A program made the position numbers and the translations under genes. 64,000 nt of DNA from Syngnathus acus. Taxonomy: Eukaryota > Chordata > Actinopteri > Syngnathiformes > Syngnathidae. The stretch lies in NCBI RefSeq assembly GCF_901709675.1, contig NC_051087.1:1630001-1694000 (forward strand), written 5' to 3'. Below the pieces are notes generated by a model. That model searched no databases and was not told the DNA's origin. It saw nothing but the letters and a program-made list of their open reading frames with translations. Shown here in pieces: positions 1-12,500 of the stretch. Position 1 is the first letter of the stretch. Every line of letters begins with the position of its first letter.

Positions 1-2822
1 TGCAGGTGCTCAAAACCTCAACTTGATCAAAACCAACCATGTGCAGTATTTGTTTTTATATTTTTTGCTGACCCACTTTTGAAAGCATCTGTCTACTGCT
101 AGAACAGCATCTTTTTGTTTTAATAACCAGATGCTAACGATGCTAACAAATGAAACCGCTAAACAGACGGGTGGATGTGCTATTTATGTCAAGAGCAGGC
201 GAGAGTGAACAAGGGAGATAAGCTCGATAGCCTCAAGGGTCCTGACCCCGGCGCCGTCCGTCTCTGGGACAGCGACCCAAAGGATGTCAACGGATTAAGC
301 TCATCAGACGATGGATTTAAAGACTCGAGGAACTCGTTCGTAGCTGATACAGAAGTTGTTCTTGTGTGCTGAAAATCAAATATCCCTGCTGGATATCAAT
401 GAGGTCCTCGTGTAAAATCTTCGGTCCCTCCGGAGATGTGACATGAATGTCCTCTGAGACGCGGCGGGTCTGCCGACCAGCCAACAGGAAGAAAAACTTT
501 TCCCAAATAAGGCCTTCATTCTTTTAAATACAACATATTTCCGTGAATGCATTTCTGGGGTCAAAACAACATTAGGCCTGGGATTCAAAACAAGTCCGGC
601 AGGTCCAACTCTTATGTTGGACTTTACTTAAGCTATGTTGGGTTATTCCGTCACATTGCGCCCAAAACTCCAAACTGAAATTTTTTGCCTCGCCTGCAAA
701 ATCGAGTGAGCTTCACAAGGTTGGTTTCGTCCCACTGCGTCCAGCCATAACATTCGTAGCGCAGTCGCAGCTGCTGTGACGCCGCAGATCTGCCCCCGAG
801 AAACACGATCCTATTTACAAGCCGACCATCATTTGGATGCCGCCAGCTCGTGACGCCACCTCTCATGATTTACCCGCTCCGCTCGCAGATAGATTTACGA
901 GGGACGGCGTGTGAAGGTGAAGATTGACTCTCCAGAGGCCGAAAGTATCCCACAACGCACGGCTCGATATAGACCCGGGCCGGCGTCTTGTAAAACGCTT
1001 TCCCTCGATTAAATATCGATGATTTACCCCTCTCGGAGCATTTTATGCCTCATCCAATTCATAAAACCGACACCTACGGAAATAACTACAACGAGAGCCG
1101 CCTAGGCTTAACAGTCCCCATTAGGGTTGACCCCAAAAGGTGACGCTGCCGTTATGAGTCAGTCATACTTTTAGATCGATAAGTAAATAAAAAATTCAAT
1201 GGGGAAAAAAAATGTTAAGATCCTTGACACAATTTTTAATTTTCTAGACAAAAATGTATACTTCTGTTGCTGGAAGAATTAAACATCTGCAGCATAAAAA
1301 ATGTTTGTGCAGAAACGCGTATAATTGGTCTTAAAGTCTTTCTGACGATCAATTGTTGTCGTAGACGGTCAACTTGGTTTCCCACCAGCCCTCGTTCCAC
1401 TAGCCCGCGGAAACGAATTGCCTTGTTTGCGAGGCAGCCTGGTGTTAATGGGACAGTCGATGATGGTGGTGTAAAGTGCTTCTATTTGCGTTAGTGCGTG
1501 GAATGTGGATCCACGGCTAAGGGGGAAGTCATTTGTGCCTTTTGTGGCACCTGCCGAAATGTTTTGTTGCCGTCGCGATGGCGCTCATCCCGGCTGTTTA
1601 TATGCGTGGATGACGCGAGCCTCGATTTTTGTCTCAATCCAGGTCGTAAATGTGTCAGCTAGCTTAACAGCGCGCCCGCGTTATCCCTTCAGTCGGTAGC
1701 CCGAAGCACTTAGCATTCATAAGGCCGCATGCCTTTTCCCAAAATGAATCCCCCACGTAAGTGGAGCCTGTAATGAAACCTCGACAAATTTTATGTTCTG
1801 TACCTTTTTGTAGCATTTATATTTTAGTTTGAAGAAGCTTTTTTTCGGGTCATGTTGATCCTTTCCAGGGTTTGTTTTGGTTCTTTACAGAAGTCTTCAT
1901 TAGTGAACACGCGCTTGCCGGTTTGTCCAAATTTTATACAAATCGCAAAGAATTTCGGTCTTTATCGTTATGTGTGGGCGGAGCTTGGCAGCGACGTTTC
2001 TTTCATGTAACGAGTCTGTCGCCAGAAAATCGAACAATGAAGCTGAATGACACGGCACGCTAGCCATGTGCTTACATTACGCGAGCCATAACTCGAGTCC
2101 CACCGTAACGTGCCACTCACAAATGCGGCCAGCCGGCTGACCTCCGCCGAGTCTTTTTGGTTTTCAATTTCCTCCATGGCGATCGCACCTTCTTTAGCTA
2201 CACTTCTTATAGCGACACTAGAGAGTTATGGGCGCAGCGAACATTGCGTTCTATATCGTGTGACCTGGACGCTGTGGCTAGAGTCAAAGACAAAATATAT
2301 ATAAACGAAAGAAATCTTTTTCTGATTTTTGCAGGACGGCGCGCCACCCAGCTTTGAATCTCGACAAAGTGCTCTTCAATATGAACACAGGTATGCTCGA
2401 AATTCTTAGTGTCACTCATTTGCCGCTCTGGCATTGGTCCATAATGAGCTCAATGATATTTGACTGAGAACCTCGATGTGACGCGTGGTGTGACTTGGCA
2501 GTCGTCCCGAGCAAACTTGCGTACTACTGTGCCAGCTGGAGATGAGCGCTTCATCTTGAAAATCTACACGCGCGGACTGTGCCAAGGTTCACATTGTTTA
2601 CACCGACAACAACCCGAAAGAGTTGGCGCACCTTTTCCACGGCGACAAAAAAAAAAGCCATGTTTTAGCCAAAATTAATTGTTCAATATCAAAACTTTTT
2701 AGGTCATGCAAAAAAAAAAAATCATTTTGTTTGTGCTGCTGTGATTTTCTCTGTGCATGTGCTTTGTTTGCGGCGTGTGTTCGTCTGCATGCGTTGGCCG
2801 TGCATGTGACCACCCGGCCGGG
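1..2822. other. Region upstream of sorbs2 with no recognisable gene
   Basis: I find only short open frames (under 85 codons) that overlap each other on both strands, with no family resemblance and no convincing splice pairing. The segment is moderately GC-balanced with A-runs near 1205 and 2647-2720. It may contain promoter or 5' untranslated exons of sorbs2, because the first sorbs2 coding exon starts at 2823, but nothing in the sequence proves this. Confidence 0.5.
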
Positions 2823-5800
2823 ATGTTCTCAGACAGCGGCGGATGTGCTCGCAAAAGCGTCGCCATGACGCTCACGCTCTCGCCCATGAAGAGGGTCCAG
2901 AGCTCACCCAATCTGGCCTCAGGTACTAATCCCCCCCCCCCCTTTCCCAAGTGAACGAAGAAGGCAACCCAGCTAGTTTTAACATCCTAATATAGCAATG
3001 GCTCTTATTTTTGTTATTTTGTTGCCTTTTGCTTCATTTTGTCAACCTTTGGGGGTTTAAAAAAATTTTCAATCATGTCATCTTGGTCGTTAAACTCACG
3101 ACAGCTTGCATCTGTCATGCTCTGCTTTAAGCCCCTTGTGGTTTTTAGACAATCATACTTAGTTTGTTTTTTTATCCAATCTTAATGTTTATATTGCATG
3201 TTTTGATTCAAGGGCAACATTTATGAGTTGAAAGGTCCCTTAACTTTTCTCAAAATACCATCCATCCATTTTTTCTAATAGTGCTTGACACCATTGGGAG
3301 TCCATCACAGTTTAATTTGAGTGGACGATCCAGTGCGCATGTTTCTACAAATATGTTTTTGTTATTTTTTCCCCAAGATCTCCATGCAGTAAAGTTGCAA
3401 TCAACAATAGGGATTTGGTGATGAAAAAAGGGCCGAGTTACAACAAAAGCTGTTTGAGTACACTTTGTTCAGGGTCACTTAAGCTGTGTTGGATTTGTTG
3501 TGGTGCAATGTTGGAATCTGGACTCATTGTTCACAATTCAGTGGGACCTCTAAAGTGTAACACCCCCTGAAGGTTTTTTTCTCCCACCTTTTGGAATTTG
3601 TTGCTTTAAATGTTGTCTTGAAAGTAAAAGCAGCAGGTTCTTGGGATACAAGTTTAATTTGTTTCTTAACCACTCGTAACTCAGAACTGGACAAGTCCTG
3701 AAATTTTTCCAGATTGAATCTTTGATTTTTTTTTTTTTTTTTGTGTGTCTCTGTTCTCCAGGGAGTGATCCTCACTCAACAGACTACAGTAAGTCTTCTT
3801 GCGTTTTATTCTGTTTGGCTACTGATGCTAATTCAGCCTCCTCGACCTTCAGGTTCTTGGCGGTCTCACAGCGCAACCGATGGCCTTAAGAACGGCGACT
3901 CAATCAGCTCGTCTCTGGCCGCCAAAGGCTTCCGCAGCGTCAGGCCCAACTTGCAGGACCGAAAATCGCAGGTAAAAAATCTCTAATAGTCTTGAACACT
4001 TAAGTTTTTGATTTTTGGTTTGTCATGTGACAATAATCGAAACGGATGTGTTTTTTATTTTTTTTAACTTGGATTTGGTCCGCAAGGATGACAATCACAT
4101 ACCCTCGCCCCCTTCACGAAAAGATAGCTTGCATTTCACGCCAGCCATCGCTAACCCTTCCGCCTCCAACTCACTCACTCTTTTAGCTGACAACCTGAGC
4201 CCCGGAAGGCAAATAATGTTCTCCCACAAAGAGCAAGCGACTTTAAAAGAGTCCTACACTTTTACTAGCGTTTCCTCACACACGGAAAGCAGCGCTAACT
4301 CTCTCCGACTCGCGTCCGGTGTCCCGAATGACCCATCGGCTAACACGCGAGTCCAGGAACGCAAGGTATCCTGTCTGACACTGACCCCCGTCACCATCCC
4401 AGATCCGCCTGAACACCTTAACGTTGAGACCGCAGCAAGCCCCTCCCCCCCTCCTCCCGCGCACCTCCTGACCACCCCTCCTCAACCCTCCACAAGGACC
4501 TCCTCGCTCTCCATCAAATTGTTCCCGGAAAGCCGGAAGGATCCAGAGCCTTCAAACCAACCCGCCGCGACCTCAACTCACGCACCACCAGCAGGTTTCG
4601 ATCCATCTCAGGACCTGAAGTCTCCTCCGGCGGTCCCACCGAGGCCTTCTCCTGCTGAGCTGTTGGTACAAGAAACAGACAGCACAAATTCAATTGAAGA
4701 TGATCTTGGTGGCAGCAAAGTGGGGAGAAAAAAAACCACACACACACACACCGACTTGTATCGCTTTTGGGTTTTTCCAACTTGGTGCTGCCATGCAAGC
4801 GAGTCAACTAACTTTGGTTCTTGTCATGTGTGAGCAGCTTGTCTGACCCTCTGTTGTGTATTACGTACACGCAAGTAAGTGTAAAGTACATTATATGGAC
4901 AGTGCAGATGGGGTTGCGACAACCCTCGGTGTCCATGTAGTCTATTTGCACTTGGACTAACAAAGCCTTTTCCATCCACAGCATGAATCAATGAAGACCC
5001 GCCGCGGCCTCGTGACGCTTCTCCGTGTTGCTTCTGCTCATGCTTTGTGACGGGGCTGCTAATGAGCAAGGCCACTAAGCTCTCTTCCTCCCCCTCTCCC
5101 CCTCCTTCATCACCAGGCCCCCCTCCCCCTTGACTCCACAGCACGTCACTCCCCCTTTCTGAGCCGCAGCTCCGAATCTCTCGACTACCCGTCGGGCCTA
5201 ATGTCCAAGGGGCTGTCACCCAGCCCGTATGTCGCGAGCGCGGCCGCGTCGCCCCCCGCCTCCCCCGTGACCGTCTCGGCTCTCAGCCACTACTCCTCCT
5301 CCACGGCGGGTCTGCTGGACGAGCTGCAGATCTGTAGCCTGGACTCGCCCGGCGCTTCGCCCACGCCGTCGCCCACCCTCAGCCACGTCTCGGTCTTCAC
5401 CGCCGCTGGCCCCGACGACGCGCTAACAGCCGCCGCAGCAGCAGCCACTGTCACTAACGTAATTATGATCCCAGCAAGTCACCGCCGCATTTACGCAAAA
5501 AGCGCCGCTCCGCCGACTCACATCGGCTCGCCATGCCGCGCCACCACGTGTTGCTTTCATCTGCCACTAAGAGCCTGTTCTAAACTACCTGCTTGATTCC
5601 AGACGTTCGCCCGAGCCCACGCGACGCCTCTGCACTCAAAGCGCCGCTCTTTGTTCCTTTCTGTGTAATGCTCCGGCTGTAACTTTATATCTCTAATTCA
5701 TGAACCAAGAAAGGTAACTGACATTGAAGTCCATTTTCATTAACATTAGCGAAAAATCCTGCTCAGCCCTTTCGATTGCATTTGAACAAACGACGACCTC

Positions 5801-6552
5801 ATTTGAAAATCAATGTCAGTTTCTCTCTGCGGCTGAGCAAAGACACTTCCCGACTGCTATTTCAGGAGATGCGAGTACATCTGAGCTTTACACAGAAATG
5901 TCAGCTTTAGTGCCTCGTTCTCATTATCATCAACAAAAGTAGAACTGTCCTGTAGTTTTGCTTCTCATTCAGCAATATTGTCATCAGCGACTAACAATCG
6001 TTTTTTCAAATACCTTTTCAATGTGAAATAATTTGTCTCTGTATCACTTTGGATGGAAGCGCTTCCTTCAGAGTAGCCTTCCATCATGTCCACTGTGTGT
6101 GTGTGTGTGTGTGTGCGCGTGCGCTTGACGCTATAACCAAACTAATGGAGACTTGGTCTGTCTGTTGTCTATTATTGTTTGATTTTTTTTGGGGACTGTC
6201 CTCCTGGAATCAGCCGTCCTTCCCTTTTTAGAACACTGACGTCATGGAATTAACACGTGTGTTGATTATCTTCTGTTTGTGGTCGCCCTCCTCACAGGGC
6301 CAGGTGCTCTCTCATGCTATGAACGGCGGCACGGGGCACAGCACCAGGCCGCTTTCGCCGCCATCTTACCCGCCGCCGCCCGCTTCATTCCGCACCGGAC
6401 TCCTGAGGCAGAGCCACACCTCTGGTGACCATTAGATTTTAGTCTCATCAAAAAGCAAAAAAATTAATAAATAAATCAAATAAAAACTAAAAAAATGAAC
6501 AAATAAATATGTATAAAAAATGATATAAAAAATGTATAAATATAATTTAAAA

Positions 6553-6591
<39 letters not shown>

Positions 6592-9500
6592 TCTGTATAT
6601 TCTCTGCTTCAGAAGGCAGCGAGGCGTTTACCCGAGAGTCCGTGGTGTCGGGCGACGCCAGCTTCAGCAGCACCGTGCCCATCGCCCGCTTCTCCGAGGA
6701 GGAAACCAAGGTGTCCGTCATCAAAGCCCCCCACTACGAAGGCATCGGACCCGTGGACGAGTCGGGCATCCCCATTGCCATCCGCACGGTGAGCATTTTG
6801 ACAGTGGCCCGACAATTGTGTCAACTTGTGGAGAGGATTAGCGCATATTAGCATTCGGTCCTGTTATGGCTCCATGTCAACGGACAAGAACAGAAATAAC
6901 AAGAAGAAAGACGAGGAGTCCCTCCAGACACGTCCCTTTGTGAGCAGACAAACATTTTTGCGGCCTCTCCATGTGGTAACCGTGGAGAGTGAAGTGGTAA
7001 TTGGCCCCCAGTCCGGGCGCTTTACATGCGCCGGCCAACACTCTCCCTCTCTGCCGAGCCTCTTCTGTTTTTTATTGCTGAGGCCAAGCACCATTTTTAG
7101 TGCGAGTGAATAAAGGCACCATTAAGTGTGAGTGACTCTAGATGTGTAGCGTACATACCACACTTAACGTAAAATAACCGCCGCCTTCATATATATGGCA
7201 AAGTGGCAGATGGCCATTTGGGGTACAGACAAAGAACTCTGTGGCTTTCTTGCCATTGATATGCAGTACAAGCAGTCAATACGAAACATTATAAATCCGT
7301 CGGGTGAACGAACAGGAGACACTTTTCTGCATGCTAGCAGTTGCTACGCTAACATTTTTCTTCCTCTCCGCATAGACGGTGGATCGGCCCAAGGACTGGT
7401 ACAAAACCATGTTCAAACAGATCCACAAGGTCCACAAAGCGGGTAGGTGAACTTGACTGTACCGTGACCCTAAGAAGCTCCCATTCATTGCGTGATGAAT
7501 TAATGACGGCTCCCCTGGCAAAGAGCTCCTCGGTCCCCGAGCCAGAACTCATTAGGCTGCTGGTGAAGACTTGCTAATAAGACACAATCCGTCCTGGGGG
7601 AAAAAAGCGCTCCAATTTAGAAAGTCTGACCGCAAACGTCCAGTCCAGCATAGGGCTTGTTTGTTCCTGACCGCTCGGGCTAGAAATACCAAAGCTTGAT
7701 TGCGTAATTGTGCGTGTGAGTGTTTTCATCCCGATGTATGAAGACAAGCAAAATACCTCGGTGGGGTGCCGTCGACCTCAAGCGACAAGTCAAAGGCTGG
7801 TTTTGCGAAGTTTTATCTGGAAAAGTGGAAACGTGGGAGACCTTTTAAAGCTTCACAGCTGGCTGATCAAGGCATGAAACGTGTGTGTGGTTTCGGGGGG
7901 GGGAGGCGTGGATGGCATACAATGCTAAATATAGTCCAGGCCAATAGGGGGAATGTCGTGGCCGGCCGGAGCAGAGCACTGGACAAATAAAGGGAAGATT
8001 CTTCTTGGAGTGGAAAAAGCAAAGCCAAATTTTGAGATTATTTAACGCACGCCAAAAAATTCCACTTGTGATTGTCTCATCTGCACCTTATTTTTCAGAC
8101 GACGACTATTCGGACACCTACAGCGCGACATACGCCATCGTTAACAATGGTGAGCTATGCTTTATGAATTGACAAATCATCACAAGAAATTGTTTATATG
8201 TTGTCGTCCATCTTAAACAGACGACTACGGTGTGCCGCCAAACGCCACCTTGGCCCACCCGGCCCCACGCACGCACACGTACAGGCCGCTCGCCAAGAGC
8301 CTGTCGGACAGCGGCGGACTACGCCACGCCGCCCGGGATCCCTCGCCGTCGCCCGTGCCCCCGCCTCCCCCGCCGCCCGCACCCTCCTTGCTGCAGTTGA
8401 GAGCACGAGACAGCGACCTTGACAGAGACACGCCGGATATGTGAGAGAATATTCACGTCAATTTGGAGTTTTGGAGCGGCGTAACGCTTCTTTTCTGTAG
8501 GAACGAATGGGGTCCACCCGACAGGAAAGTGGACACGCGAAAGTACCGCGCTGAGCCGAGGAGTATTTTTGAATATGAACCAGGGAAGTCCTCCATTTTA
8601 GAGCACGAAAGAGCTGTAAGTATTTATTTATTTATTTTTTCATTTCATAAATAACAACTCCATGTGCGAGCAATGTTTTTTTATTATTGAAACATTTCGG
8701 CCATTTTCCAAGTGGGATCAATCAGTTCATGATTAATTGTTGATTTTTTTTTTTTTGGTATATATTTGTTTGTTTGCAATATTTGAATATTTTTCATTCA
8801 CTGTAATTTCAGATAGCAGAAAAGACTAGCGTGTCAAACAAAAATAAACACCCGGCCCACTTGCGAGCTCCGAGTGCACTAATCTTAATGAATGGTCGTG
8901 CTGGGCCTCGTAATTATAACGCTGAGTAAATACGCAGTTTTTTTGTTTTTTTTCTTCAATTGCACTCATTGTGTTGCCTTTGTGAGTGTTGATTGCACAG
9001 TGCTGTCAGCAGCCACCACCAAGCCTCTCTGCTTTTCAAGCTGACTCAGCGTTCCCCCACAAACCGCAGTTAGGCCAGATGGATGGGATAAAAAACGCGC
9101 TCTGGCATCTGTGCAGGAATAGGGTTAGAAATCGGAACAAAAGAAGTCCTATATATTTATGTTCCTATTTGGAATAGCTTTTTATTTCTTTTGCCCTCCA
9201 AATCTTCACCCATGGTCCGCATCCACCTCCCTCACATGTTCCTCCTCCACACTCCATGTTTGACTTCTCTCCATACTTCCTTCTTCTTCTTTCTTGTCTC
9301 TCTTCCCACTGTCACATTTTTTTTCCAGACCTATGATGACATAGATTTAGAGAACGAGCCTTGGTATAAGTTCTTTTCCGAGCTGGAGTTTGGCCGCCCG
9401 GTAAGTTAGCTTGTAGGCCGCCTAGCTACTCGTGAGCCCTCTCTCGCCTTCTACTAGAGGGCTGCACTCACTTTTACTCGTGTCTGTGTGTGTGTCTGTG

Positions 9501-12500
9501 TGTGTGTGTGTACAAGTAGACTGGGTGGGGATAGCTGTGTGGGCATGAAGTAGTAGTTTGTTGAGTGCTTGCTGTTGCTTCTCTCTCCCCCACCAACTGT
9601 CCTTTCTGGATTTAATTTGCAGGTTTGTTTGCTATCAGGCATTGGCATATTGAGTCTCAGACCTGTCATTTTTAATTAGTGGTAGAAACTGTCAAAAGCA
9701 GTCAGGCTAAATTACTGGTCAGTTATAAAAAATGAAAATAAAAATAAGCATACAGTTGAAGCTCAGTCATTCTGTGTTTAAAGTTCCAACATGGAATGGA
9801 CGGCGGAAAGCAAATCCCCTAACTTCCCAGCTTCTGAGTTAATATCAGGTGGAGCAGCAACTTTTGAAAATGTTTGAGAAAAGCCAGGAAGAGAGTGTGA
9901 AGTTAAACAACAACCACCACCACCACAAAATGAAAAATAATTGGCAAGCCCCTTTCAATCCAGTAGAAAGTGGAAAAGTCTCTTTCTGTAGTTTAATGGC
10001 TTTAGCGCCCTCTGCTGGAGGAAAGTGTTAGTGCTATTCAGACGCAACTAATACACTGCAGTGTGTTTTTGTCACAACCCCTTTTCTTTTGCTTCATTGC
10101 TCACACTGCATGAACACATTTTGTGTGTGTGTGTTGATATGCACTCGGCGGTCACTTCAATTTTGAATTTTGTATTTATGAGTATTTTACAAAAACCTCA
10201 ACAATCTTATTGCGGTTGTACAAATCTATTCAGTGACATGATGGAACTTTTGACATTTAATCAAAAGTAAAAATGATTATCTTTCAAATATCTCTAATAT
10301 TTCATTGGGTTGCTTGTGACCAACCTAAAAAAAAAAAAATGACCGTTCGGTCTGCATGTGCGTGTGTGTGATTCGAAAATTAATCCATGCATAAATATCC
10401 GACTTCTCTAATGGGTGTCCACTCTTCTCCACATGTTTTTTGTTTTCCTTCTTTTCTTCCGCTCCCCATGATGCCACCGCTGCTTCTCCTCCTTCACCTC
10501 ATCTTCACCTTCCTCCTCTTCCTCTTCCTCCTCCCACGCTCATCCCTGCCGCTCAAGCCTCCTAAAAAACGGCTGGATTATAATCCAGACGTCTCGGCTC
10601 GCCAGCGCATTGAGGTAATTGATGTATGTGACTGTCGTGTTGCGGTGATGTAATGTGAACGGGGCTTCGGAAAATAATATCATGCCGTATTACAGCGAAC
10701 CAAAACTGCACAAGTTGCCTTTGTTTACACTTTGTTCGTGTTGAACGGTACTTCATTGTTTAGGTCCGTTCCAGTTGATCCAGGCCATGTTTGTATGGCA
10801 GCATTTGACCCCCCTCCCCTCCCCCATGCCACCTTTAGCATAGCGCCTTTGCTAATCAACCTTCCTTCTCCAGAGCGCAAGCGGTGCTTTGTTTTTGCTA
10901 AGGTTCACCACGTGGAACCATCATCTCCGTGACGCCGGTAGGGGAGGGGGGGGGGGCTTTTTGAGTGTGACACATCCAGAGGAGCGTGCAGGATACGGTG
11001 CAATCGGAAGTCGCTCCAGCTTTTGTTTCCTTCCATCTTCAGCCCGGCTTATTTTTCTTTTCTTATTTTCATCTGTCTTCCAGGCGACCCTGCTGGTTGC
11101 TCCTGCCGACAAGCCCCACGAAAGACCTTCGAGGTAACCCTCTTGTTTCTTTTATTTTTGCCCACTCGCCGCCCCCCCCCCCCCCATTTTGCCCCTCCCC
11201 CATCTTGTCAACATCACGGCTCCATGCTCCGATTGAGCACTGTTCCCTTGGCCTTGCTCCCCTCTTGTTGACATTTAAGATTTAGGATCCGCCTTTATTT
11301 GCTCAAAGCGATGCATTTGATATCTTCCTCGCTCTCCACAAACCTTTTGAGTGTGACCTTCTCCTCCTCACTCCATCCTTTCCTTGTCCTCATCCTTTGC
11401 TCTGACTAGAACTGACACTCGCAGTGAGCAAAAATAGAATGTGATGAATAGGTTGAGTTGTTCTCAATAGGAAACTCAAGCGTGGCTTTTTAAATGAGCA
11501 CAAAAAAGTCTTTCCCAATATGTTGTTGGAACGTTATTGCCGTGTTTCAGCGCTGCCAGCGACTACAGAAAGCGAAGGAAGTCGGAGCCTGCCGGCCCCC
11601 AGGCGAACTCTCTCCCGCAGCCAAGCCAAGCGGCGACGTCGCCCAAAGCGCCCGACGCCAGCAGGTCCGCCGGCGGCGCCCCCAAGAAGCCCGTCGCTCG
11701 CTCCTCGCCGTCCTCGCCCTCACGCACCAAAGGTACAAACTTGGACGGGCTCCCAGTTTGTCTCTTGTGTGTTTTGATTGTAAAAGCTTCCCCTCCTTCC
11801 TTTCCGCCCTTTCTTGCTCGTTGACTGCTTAACATGCTTTCCTGCTTTTTCTTCTTCTCCTTTTCCACCACGCTGCTCTCTTGTGGGACGTCTTTTAAAA
11901 AAAAAAAATAAAAAAAAAAGGTGGGGCCGCATGCGTCATGTATTCAAACACTTTGACCTCTCCGGGTCCTTGCTGTCACTCCTCCCTGCCCACGGTTCCG
12001 CTACGTTTCCCAGAGGAGGCGCCGGCGTCCTCCTGCGAGGAGGCTCCAGTGCCGCCCCCGCCCAGCAGCAAGCTCAGGTCGCGGAGCTGCGACGACTTGC
12101 TGGGCGACAGTCCAAGCCGGCGTCGCGCCTGCCGTTCGGAAAGCGCCGGCTCGCTGCTGTGCGACCGCTCGGGCTCCAATGGGTCCGTGGGCTCGGTGCC
12201 GCGCCTCCGCCGCCGGCTGCCGCACGACTCCCCGGCTTTCCTCAAGCTCTACCGCAAGATGCACCACATCGACAGGGCTCACCTGCTCCCGTCCGACGTG
12301 ATCCGTTCGGTCCGCGCTCGCATCCTAGAGCTGGAGCAGCAGCCCCATCTGCACCTGCACCGCCTCTCTCCTTGGGCGCCTTCTGGTGGATCGGAGGTGC
12401 CGCGCGACACCGTGCCCACGCGCATCTCCACCTTTGAGAGTCTTATCGAGAAGTCCAAATCCATGCCCAACTTGGGAGACAGCGAGGCGGCGTCGGGCGC

